From Thermoanaerobaculia bacterium (GTDB taxonomy: Bacteria; Acidobacteriota; Thermoanaerobaculia; Multivoradales; UBA5704): DNA of 5,079 nt. Both the position numbers and the translations under genes were made by a program. Positions 1 through 5,079 of this stretch are shown here, piece after piece (position 1 is the first letter of the stretch; every line of letters begins with the position of its first letter). The stretch is taken from assembly GCA_025937035.1 (NCBI GenBank), contig JAICSG010000362.1, positions 1 to 5,079 of the forward strand. The letters run 5' to 3'. Below the pieces are notes generated by a model, which searched no databases, was not told the origin of the DNA, and saw only the letters and a program-made list of their open reading frames with translations.

Positions 1-908
1 ACGTCACCAACGAGATCGCGGGCACGGTGACCATCTTCGACACCGCCACCAACCAGGTGGTCTCGACCGTCAAGATGACCCCCGCCGGGGCCCGGCCGAG
101 GGGCCTCCAGCTCACGGCGGACGGCAAGCGGGTCTACATCGCCCTGAGCGACGTCGGGAAGCGGACGCAGAGCCCGGCGGACTCGATCGTGGCCCTCGAT
201 CCCAAGACCTTCAAGGAGGTCGCGCGCTTCGACGCCGGCAGCGATCCCGAGCGCTTCATCGTCACCCGCGACGGCTCCCGGCTCTACTCGGCCAACGAGG
301 ACGCCGGGCTGGCCACGGTGACCGACGTCAAGAGGAACAAGGTGATCGCCTCCCTGGTGGTGGGGATCGAGCCCGAGGGGGTCGCCTTGAGCCCGGACGG
401 CCGCTGGGTCTACGTCACGGCCGAGACCAGCAACACCGTTTCGGTGATCGACACCCGCAAGCTCCAGGTGGTCTCGACCTTCCTGGTCGACCCCCGGCCG
501 CGCGTCGCCACCTTCTCGCCGGACGGCAAACGGGCCTACGTCACCGCCGAGATCGGCGGCACTCTGACCGTGGTCGACGCCGTCCACCACAAGGTGCTGC
601 GGACGATCAAGCTGCCGCCCACGGCCAAGCCCGTGGGGGTGGTGGTGTCGCCGGACGGCAAGCGGATCTACGTGGCCAACGGCCACGGCAACTCGGTCTC
701 GGTGATCGACGCCGTCACGGAGAAGCTGACGGCGACCCTCCCCGTGGGCAAGCGCCCCTGGGGGATCGCCGTCACCCGCGACGGCAAGCGCCTCTACACC
801 GCCAACGGCCTCAGCAACGACGTCTCGGTGATCGACACCGCCAGCCTCAAGGTGATCGCCACCATCCCGGCCGGCAAGGGGGCCTGGGGCGTGGAGATCG
901 GGCGGTAG
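1..908 (+). CDS. YVTN-type seven-bladed beta-propeller protein, 5'-truncated by window edge; resembles PQQ-catabolism-associated propeller
   Basis: The frame is open from base 3 (VTNEIAGT...) to the TAG at 906-908, giving 301 visible residues. The GTG at 27 is internal: the reading continues in frame upstream and bases 1-2 (AC) would complete the Tyr of a YVTN motif. Seven blades are visible, each of the form (L/V/I)Y(V/T/S)A-N-x-VSVIDtxxxkVvaTi-vG-xP-G-SPDGKr. The blade tyrosines at bases 135, 285, 411, 537, 669 and 795 are 42-50 codons apart; blade 2 carries an extra loop of about 8 residues (near VGKRTQSPADS). The order of local motifs (ANED, GxEPEGVALSPDG, VDPRPRVATFSPDGK, AEIGGTLTVVD, NGLSNDVSVID, C-terminal WGVEI) recalls the family called PQQ-dependent catabolism-associated beta-propeller (from memory). 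Such proteins are exported and often neighbour PQQ alcohol dehydrogenases or ABC transporters; none is visible here. Probably only a signal peptide and a few residues are missing. Exact ligand or partner is unknown. It could instead be a generic YVTN surface protein. Confidence 0.88.
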   Translation, partial: VTNEIAGTVTIFDTATNQVVSTVKMTPAGARPRGLQLTADGKRVYIALSDVGKRTQSPADSIVALDPKTFKEVARFDAGSDPERFIVTRDGSRLYSANEDAGLATVTDVKRNKVIASLVVGIEPEGVALSPDGRWVYVTAETSNTVSVIDTRKLQVVSTFLVDPRPRVATFSPDGKRAYVTAEIGGTLTVVDAVHHKVLRTIKLPPTAKPVGVVVSPDGKRIYVANGHGNSVSVIDAVTEKLTATLPVGKRPWGIAVTRDGKRLYTANGLSNDVSVIDTASLKVIATIPAGKGAWGVEIGR

Positions 909-923
909 GGGAGCCCTACCGCC
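901..923. terminator. Perfect inverted repeat covering both convergent stop codons; candidate bidirectional terminator
   Basis: GGCGGTAGGG (901-910), a 3-base loop GAG (911-913) and CCCTACCGCC (914-923) form a perfect 10-bp, GC-rich stem. The left arm contains the TAG of the plus-strand propeller gene (906-908), and the right arm contains, on the minus strand, the TAG of the ELW-repeat gene (916-918). Both transcripts would therefore end in the same hairpin. No T-run follows on either strand, so it is not a canonical Rho-independent terminator. It may act as a transcript-end stabiliser or an atypical terminator. The inverted repeat is directly seen; the function is inferred. Confidence 0.5.
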
Positions 924-3588
924 GCACCGCCCACAGCTCCCGGCCGTGGACCGGGTCCCAGGCCCCGAAGAAGACGTAGCTTCCGGCCGCCACGAAGGGG
1001 CCCGGCGAGGAGGCGTCCGGACCGGGGGCGAGGTCCCCCAGCCGGCGGGTGCCGGCCGCCGTGCCGTCGCTCACCCACGGCTCCAGGCCGCTCACGCCGT
1101 CATCCGCCGCGAAGTACAGGCGGCCGCCGATCGCGGTGAGCGACTGCGGATAGGAGCCGCCGGGCCCGGGCCGCAGGTCGCGCACCGGCCGGGTGCCGAC
1201 GGCGGTGCCATCGCTCGTCCACAGCTCGGAGCCGAGGAGGTCGTTGTCCACCACCAGGAAGAGGCGGCTGCCCACGACGGTGAGGTCGCGCCCCCGGGAG
1301 GCAATCCCCTGATAAGCCAGAGGGGCCACGCGGACCGTGCCCGCCTCCGTGCCGTCGCTCGCCCAGAGCGCCTCGCCGCCGCCGTCGTCGGCCACGAGCC
1401 AGACCTTGCCGCCGAAAGCGACCAGGTCGTGCGGAGACGAGCCGCCGGTCCCCGGCCAGATGTCGCGCACCCGGCGGGTGCCGGCGGTGGTGCCGTCCGT
1501 AACCCAGAGCTCGCGGCCGGAGGCGCCGTCGTCGGCGGCGAACAGGAAGCGGGTGGAGGAGCCGAGCCGGACCAGGGGGCCGGGATCGGAGCCGCCCTCC
1601 GACTCCTGCACGAAAGGGTGGATGTCCGCCACCTGGCGGGTGCCGGCGGCGGTGCCGTCCGTGGCCCAGAGCTCGCGGCCGGTGATGCCGTCGTCGGCGG
1701 CGAACAGGAAGGCGGAGCCCGTCCAGACGGCGGGGCCGGGCAGGGACGAGCCGGGTATCGGGGGGCTCTCGATCGGGGGGTAATCGATCCGCTGGTTGAG
1801 GTCGAGCACCCTCCGGGTGCCGGCGGCGGTGCCGTCGCTGATCCAGGGCTCCAGCCCTGTCCCGATCCCCTGGCCGAGGGGGACGAGGTCCGCGGCGGCG
1901 AACAACAGGCGGTTGTCCTGCACCCCATCCCCCTGGACGAAGGCGATCCCGGACTGGAGCAGGCGGGTGCCGGGCCGGGTGCCGTCCGTGCGCCAGAGGT
2001 CGCGGCAGCCCGCGTAGGGGTCGCACGGGTAGGCCGGGCCCGTGGAGAAGTAGAGAAAGCCGTTGGCGGAGATGAAGCTCGTGGGCGCGAGCGCGGCCTT
2101 GACTCCCTGCGTGCCGGCGGCGGTACCGTCGCTGCGCCAGAGGCCCGCCGGCCCCGGTCCGCGGCGGGCCGAGAAGAGGACCTTGTTGCCGAGCGGCGCG
2201 AGGGCGGCGATCCCGGTCGAGCCGGGATCGATCCCGATGTCCCGCACCTGGAAGGTCCCCGCCTCCGTGCCGTCGGTGCGCCAGAGCTCGGCACCGGTCG
2301 CGGCGGTCGGGAGGACGAACAGGCCGGTCTCTCCGGCCGACCCGGGGGCGTAGGGCTGGAAGGCGCAGGCCCGGCCGGCGCCGCACAGCTCGGTGACCCG
2401 CGTGGGCCGGCAGGAGGCGCCGTCCACCATCCACAGCTCGGTCGGCGCCGCCGGATCGAAGCCGTTGCCCCGCAGCCGCGAGTAGAAGACCCGGCCGCCG
2501 GCGCTCCAGAGCTGGACCTGGGTGGACTGCGTGGCGTCCTCGAGCCGCGCGATCGGCTCGATGGGGCCCGACCTCCCCGCGATCCGCCAGATCTGGAGCT
2601 CCCGCGTCAGGTTGCTGGCCACGAACAGGGGGCCGCAGGGCGAGGGCGTGAATTGCGAGGGCGCCCGGTCCCCGGCGCCCGGGAAGCCGCCTCCCAGCAG
2701 GACCGGAGCGGTGCCGTCCGTGCTCCAGATCTCGCCGAGGACGTTGGTGTAGTAGACCGCGCCGTTCCAGGCCAGAAGAGGCCCGAACGGAAAGGCGTGT
2801 CCGTCCTGCAGGAGCACCGTCCCCGCGATCGTGCCGTCGGTGCGCCAGACGGCGTTGTTGATCCAGAGGATCGCGAAATCCCCCAGCGGCGTGACCCGGA
2901 AGCCACCGCTCAGCGGGAGGCGGAACGTGCCGTCCGGGGTGCCGTCGGTGCGCCAGATCTCATTCAGGGCCCCCGGCTGCACCGAGAGCAGGATCTTCCC
3001 CCCGGACAAGGGGTAGAGGCCGGTGATGGGCGCCGAGGCCGGCACCGGGACCTCCACCGTCCCCTGCCGGGTGCCGTCCGTCTGCCAGAGCGAGACTGTG
3101 CGGCCGTCCTTCGTCGCGGTGAAGAACAGCCGGTCGCCCGAGGAGGCCCGGAAGGCGAATCCGCTGGGCACCGAGGAGCAGCGGCCCGGGCAGAGGTCGG
3201 CCAGGGGTACGGTCCCCCGCGCGGTGCCGTCCGTCGACCAGACCTCGTACCCCCGCACGCCGTCGTCGGCCGTGAAGTAGACGCGCCCCCGGTGGACGGT
3301 GAGGCCGTCCGGGAACGATCCCAGGGGACCCGGGCGGACGTCGCTCACCCGCCAGGTGCCGGCGGCGGTGCCGTCGCTGCGCCAGAGCTCCCGGCCGTGG
3401 CCCGGATCGGTGGCCACGAAGTAGAGCACGCCGTTCATCTCGACTCGCGAGCCGCCGGGGACCCCGTCGCTCTCGACCGGCGTCTGGTTGAGATCGGTGA
3501 CCAGGAAGGGGACCGCCGGCCCCGCGGCTCCGAAGGCGGCGGAGCCCAGGGTCAGAGACAGGATCAAGGACGCGACAGCTCGATTCAT
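916..3588 (-). CDS. Secreted ELWxxDGT-repeat protein, probable large beta-propeller (890 aa)
   Basis: A complete gene with ATG at 3588-3586 and TAG at 918-916. The start is supported by GGGAG six bases upstream and by a signal peptide directly at the N-terminus: MNR, a hydrophobic stretch over residues 4-19, and small residues at 16-22 suiting signal peptidase I. The mature protein is made of 18 units of about 36-59 residues (mostly 47-51), each centred on a (E/G/A)LW-x-(S/T)DGTxxGT motif; the motif tryptophans are at residues 69, 117, 168, 212, 248, 288, 334, 386, 436, 484, 532, 582, 641, 695, 742, 790, 838 and 886. Between them lie strands of the type VRDLxPG and G-x-LYFxADDGxxG. This is the known ELWxxDGT repeat family of secreted or surface proteins, whose biochemical role I do not know. 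No membrane anchor, sorting tail or catalytic domain is visible. The C-terminus stops just after ELW, and the N-terminus supplies the missing strand. Eight cysteines occur, mostly in close pairs, fitting an oxidising compartment. It is divergent from the receptor gene and convergent with the YVTN gene. Confidence 0.9.
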   Translation of the reverse strand: MNRAVASLILSLTLGSAAFGAAGPAVPFLVTDLNQTPVESDGVPGGSRVEMNGVLYFVATDPGHGRELWRSDGTAAGTWRVSDVRPGPLGSFPDGLTVHRGRVYFTADDGVRGYEVWSTDGTARGTVPLADLCPGRCSSVPSGFAFRASSGDRLFFTATKDGRTVSLWQTDGTRQGTVEVPVPASAPITGLYPLSGGKILLSVQPGALNEIWRTDGTPDGTFRLPLSGGFRVTPLGDFAILWINNAVWRTDGTIAGTVLLQDGHAFPFGPLLAWNGAVYYTNVLGEIWSTDGTAPVLLGGGFPGAGDRAPSQFTPSPCGPLFVASNLTRELQIWRIAGRSGPIEPIARLEDATQSTQVQLWSAGGRVFYSRLRGNGFDPAAPTELWMVDGASCRPTRVTELCGAGRACAFQPYAPGSAGETGLFVLPTAATGAELWRTDGTEAGTFQVRDIGIDPGSTGIAALAPLGNKVLFSARRGPGPAGLWRSDGTAAGTQGVKAALAPTSFISANGFLYFSTGPAYPCDPYAGCRDLWRTDGTRPGTRLLQSGIAFVQGDGVQDNRLLFAAADLVPLGQGIGTGLEPWISDGTAAGTRRVLDLNQRIDYPPIESPPIPGSSLPGPAVWTGSAFLFAADDGITGRELWATDGTAAGTRQVADIHPFVQESEGGSDPGPLVRLGSSTRFLFAADDGASGRELWVTDGTTAGTRRVRDIWPGTGGSSPHDLVAFGGKVWLVADDGGGEALWASDGTEAGTVRVAPLAYQGIASRGRDLTVVGSRLFLVVDNDLLGSELWTSDGTAVGTRPVRDLRPGPGGSYPQSLTAIGGRLYFAADDGVSGLEPWVSDGTAAGTRRLGDLAPGPDASSPGPFVAAGSYVFFGAWDPVHGRELWAVRR
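919..3510 (-). repeat. Array of 18 ELWxxDGT-type coding repeats
   Basis: Nearly the whole mature protein is repetitive. Fourteen units keep the full W-x-(S/T)DGTxxGT signature (W69 to W248 and W436 to W838). Unit 6 (W288) keeps WSTDGT but loses the second GT, unit 7 (W334, WRIAGRSG) loses the signature, unit 8 (W386) reads WMVDGA, and unit 18 (W886) is cut to ELWAVRR at the C-terminus. Tryptophan spacings in order are 48, 51, 44, 36, 40, 46, 52, 50, 48, 48, 50, 59, 54, 47, 48, 48 and 48 residues. On the plus strand the array shows as a recurring block similar to GGTGCCGGCGGCGGTGCCGTC, with variations. Confidence 0.88.
1473..1711 (-). repeat. Two near-identical 77-base blocks in adjacent ELW units (1473-1549 and 1635-1711)
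   Basis: The blocks lie 162 bases (54 codons) apart in the same frame and match at 71 of 77 positions by hand alignment, with no gap. They encode FLFAADDGxxGRELW-x-TDGTxAGTR in units 11 and 12 (W641 and W695). This is far closer than most other unit pairs and indicates a recent tandem duplication or gene conversion within the array. Confidence 0.8.
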
Positions 3589-3593
3589 GGCAA

Positions 3594-3605
3594 GCTCCCG
3601 GGAGC
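3594..3605. repeat. 12-bp perfect palindrome over the ribosome-binding site of the ELW-repeat gene
   Basis: GCTCCCGGGAGC is its own reverse complement, and its minus-strand reading contains the GGGAG ribosome-binding sequence at 3599-3595. Outside the core, bases 3591-3592 and 3607-3608 also pair, after one mismatch. It could be a protein-binding site or a small structure at the RBS, or chance in GC-rich DNA. Confidence 0.4.
3595..3599 (-). promoter_or_regulatory. Ribosome-binding site of the ELW-repeat gene
   Basis: On the minus strand GGGAG stands six bases before the ATG at 3588-3586. This spacing supports that start over any internal ATG, and the signal peptide follows immediately. Confidence 0.7.
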
Positions 3606-3638
3606 CTGACGGGCCTCCGCGCGTGGGTGGATGCCAGA

Positions 3639-3667
3639 ATTATGCTGTAAAAGCTTGAGATGGGGAA
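3639..3667 (-). promoter_or_regulatory. Weak sigma70-like promoter candidate for the ELW-repeat gene
   Basis: Read on the minus strand, CATAAT (3644-3639, 5 of 6 with TATAAT) is preceded after 17 bases by TTCCCC (3667-3662, 3 of 6 with TTGACA). It lies in the AT-richer part of the divergent intergenic region and would give a leader of roughly 45 bases. The -35 match is poor, so the -10 alone is the main support. Confidence 0.35.
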
Positions 3668-3683
3668 GGGGGGCACATAGATT
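3655..3683 (+). promoter_or_regulatory. Sigma70-like promoter for the TonB-dependent receptor gene
   Basis: TTGAGA (3655-3660, 5 of 6 with TTGACA) is followed by a 17-base spacer and TAGATT (3678-3683, 4 of 6 with TATAAT). Initiation would fall near 3690, giving a leader of about 15 bases that still contains the AAAGG ribosome-binding sequence. The spacing is ideal. The candidate is unverified and its spacer overlaps the minus-strand -35 candidate. Confidence 0.5.
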
Positions 3684-3691
3684 GCTTCTAC

Positions 3692-3696
3692 AAAGG
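3692..3696 (+). promoter_or_regulatory. Ribosome-binding site of the TonB-dependent receptor gene
   Basis: AAAGG lies eight bases before the ATG at 3705. The frame has a TAG at 3678-3680, and no ATG, GTG or TTG between that stop and 3705, so this ATG is the first conventional start available. Confidence 0.6.
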
Positions 3697-3704
3697 TCCC
3701 GTTC

Positions 3705-5079
3705 ATGGACGCGCTGACTCTGCTCCTCGCCTTGTGGGTGGGCGGTACCGCCAACCAGGTGCCACCCGATTCGCAATCCTTCGCCGACACCCTCGTCGTC
3801 ACCGCCGCCCGGTCCCGGGAGCGTCTGACCGACGCCGTGGCTCCGACCTCCGTCCTCACCCGCGAGGACCTCGCCCGGTCGCCGGACCTCACGCTCGACG
3901 AGCAGCTCCGGCAGATCCCCGGCTTCAGCCTGCTGCGGCGGTCGAGCAGCCTCACGGCCCATCCGACCTCGCAGGGGGTCTCCCTGCGAGGCCTGGGGCC
4001 CAGCGGGGCCAGCCGCACGCTGGTGCTCTTCGACGGCGTCCCGCTCAACGACCCCTTCGGTGGCTGGGTCTACTGGAACCGGCTCCCCCTCTCGGGGCTC
4101 GAATCTGTCGAGGTGGCCCGCGGCTCCCTCTCCCAGCTCTACGGCAGCGCGGCCCTGGGGGGGGCGATCCAGCTCCTGCCCCGCGCCCCCCGGCCGGACA
4201 CCCTGGAGGTGACCGCCCGCGGCGGCGGCTACCGCACCGGCGATCTCGAGGTCTTCGCCTCGGACGCGGCGGCGAACGGCCGATGGGGGTACTCCCTCTC
4301 GGGCCGGCTGTTCGACACCGACGGCTTCTACATCGTCTCGCCGGAAAACCGGGGGGCGGTCGACCGGCCGGCCACGGTCGATTTCGGTACCCTCTTCGGC
4401 CGCGTCGAGATGGGGAGGTATCACCTCGGGATCAACGCCTTCCGGGAGGAGCGGGGGAACGGCACCGCGCTCCAGACGAACGACACCAGCCTGCAATCCC
4501 TGGAGGCGGGGTGGTCCGGCGATCACTGGGAGTGGGACGCCTTCGGGCAGACCCAGCGCTTCCGCAGCACCTTCTCCCGCATCCTGCCCAATCGCTCCCA
4601 GGAATTCCTCACCGCTCGGCAGGACTTCGTCACCGACGGCTGGGGCGGCTCGGCCGCCTGGCGCTCCGGCGGCGGCTTCCTGGCCGGGGCGGACGCGCGC
4701 CGGGCCTCCTGGGACGATCAGGACCAGACCCTCGGCGGCCTCTACGCCCAGCAGACCCTGGGCGTCACCTCCCGGCTCGATCTCCAACTTGGGGGCCGGC
4801 TCGATCTCTGGGAGAGCGCGAAGACGCGGACCAGCCTCAACCCGCGGCTCGGAGCCCTCTTCCGCGCCTCCGACGCCGTGACCCTCCGCGCCTCGGCCTA
4901 CCGGGGGTTCCGGGCGCCCACGCTCAACGAGCTCTATCGCCCCTTCCGGGTGGGGAACGTCGAGACCGACGCCAATCCCAATCTGCGCGAGGAGAGCCTG
5001 CTGGGAGCGGAGATCGGCGCCGACCTCCACCTCTCCCCGGACCTTTTCGGCCGCCTCAACCTCTTCCGCAACCGGATCG
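3705..5079 (+). CDS. TonB-dependent outer-membrane receptor, 3'-truncated by window edge (first 458 residues)
   Basis: The frame is open from ATG 3705 to the window edge (458 codons plus one base). Family knowledge: such receptors bind scarce ligands (siderophores, cobalamin, metals, glycans) and import them across the outer membrane using TonB-ExbBD energy. Visible order: a short hydrophobic N-terminus (residues 3-14) as a probable signal peptide; a TonB-box-like DTLVVTAA (28-35); a complete plug (about 40-158) with LDEQLRQIPGFSL, GVSLRGLGPSGASRTLVLFD, GVPLNDPFGG, then VEVARGSLSQLYGSAALGGAI; then amphipathic barrel strands from about 165, including YRGFRAPTLNELYRPF (399-414) and NPNLREESLLGAEIG. 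The barrel usually ends at 600-750 residues with a C-terminal aromatic, so a good part is missing. No N-terminal carboxypeptidase-like or secretin/FecA-type signalling domain is present. The signal peptide n-region is only MD with no Lys or Arg, which is unusual. The plug style is BtuB/siderophore-receptor-like, but the substrate cannot be read from sequence. Confidence 0.93.
   Translation, partial: MDALTLLLALWVGGTANQVPPDSQSFADTLVVTAARSRERLTDAVAPTSVLTREDLARSPDLTLDEQLRQIPGFSLLRRSSSLTAHPTSQGVSLRGLGPSGASRTLVLFDGVPLNDPFGGWVYWNRLPLSGLESVEVARGSLSQLYGSAALGGAIQLLPRAPRPDTLEVTARGGGYRTGDLEVFASDAAANGRWGYSLSGRLFDTDGFYIVSPENRGAVDRPATVDFGTLFGRVEMGRYHLGINAFREERGNGTALQTNDTSLQSLEAGWSGDHWEWDAFGQTQRFRSTFSRILPNRSQEFLTARQDFVTDGWGGSAAWRSGGGFLAGADARRASWDDQDQTLGGLYAQQTLGVTSRLDLQLGGRLDLWESAKTRTSLNPRLGALFRASDAVTLRASAYRGFRAPTLNELYRPFRVGNVETDANPNLREESLLGAEIGADLHLSPDLFGRLNLFRNRI

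Noticed and set aside
27..29. GTG at 27 as the true start of the YVTN gene
   Set aside because: The frame continues upstream to the window edge with YVTN-type residues (VTNEIAGT) that complete the first blade, and no ribosome-binding site precedes the GTG.
1473..1711. Repeats as a CRISPR array or mobile-element ends
   Set aside because: The repeats are in-frame coding units at 3n spacing with diverging copies inside one gene. They have no spacer structure and no transposase.
1753..1780. G-quadruplex in the G-rich stretch
   Set aside because: Only three G-tracts (3, 6 and 6) are close together. A four-tract motif with normal loops is not clearly present.
1092..2434. Two overlapping 400- and 444-codon minus-strand frames inside the ELW gene
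   Set aside because: They are frame-shifted readings of the same repeats (runs of APPAP and RHRRRHP) and have no start signal or family resemblance.
1337..3280. Several short plus-strand frames with recurring VPAAVPSV
   Set aside because: The recurrent motif is the complement of the DGTAAGT codons in another frame, so these are antisense shadows.
946..3609. 887-codon open frame on the plus strand antisense to the ELW-repeat gene
   Set aside because: It is Arg/Gly/Ala/Pro-rich with no recognisable family, and its internal periodicity (recurrent AGAGGGAV and PEL) is just the antisense image of the ELW repeats. The minus-strand reading has a signal peptide, an RBS and a known repeat family.
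2960..4048. 362-codon minus-strand frame bridging the intergenic region
   Set aside because: It crosses the divergent promoter region, overlaps two well-supported genes in other frames, and ends in Arg/Gly/Pro-rich sequence that is a shifted reading of the ELW repeats.
3585..5030. 481-codon open frame on the minus strand opposite the TonB receptor
   Set aside because: The plus strand encodes clear plug and barrel motifs over this whole span. The antisense product is low-complexity Gly/Ala/Glu/Arg-rich, as expected from high third-position GC.

Overview
The window is GC-rich with strong G/C preference at third codon positions. It reads as chromosomal DNA of a Gram-negative bacterium, because it encodes a TonB-dependent outer-membrane receptor and two probable extracytoplasmic beta-propeller proteins. 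The receptor plug wording and the long ELWxxDGT-repeat protein remind me most of Acidobacteriota (Thermoanaerobaculia-like) or Myxococcota-type genomes. That placement is an impression from family resemblance, not a measured result.

Layout: (1) 1-908, plus strand: 3' part of a seven-bladed YVTN-type beta-propeller gene resembling the PQQ-catabolism-associated propeller family; only its N-terminus lies outside the window. (2) 916-3588, minus strand: a complete 890-residue secreted protein built from 18 ELWxxDGTxxGT-type units. It converges on gene 1 with only 7 bases between the stop codons, and a perfect 10-bp inverted repeat (901-923) covers both stops. (3) 3589-3704: a 116-bp divergent intergenic region, the only clearly AT-richer patch, with a good sigma70-like promoter for gene 3 and a weaker interleaved candidate for gene 2. 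(4) 3705-5079, plus strand: 5' part (458 codons) of a TonB-dependent receptor with TonB box, complete plug and the start of the barrel; it runs off the right edge.

All three genes encode envelope or secreted proteins. Genes 2 and 3 are divergent and could share regulation. Gene 1 is on the same strand as gene 3 but is separated from it by gene 2, so no operon is visible. No RNA gene, mobile element, CRISPR array or recognisable defence or biosynthetic system is present. The most unusual object is the 18-unit repeat protein, whose ends look designed to close a propeller ring, whose middle units have decayed, and which carries cysteine pairs suggesting disulfides. Long open frames antisense to genes 2 and 3 are judged to be high-GC shadows.
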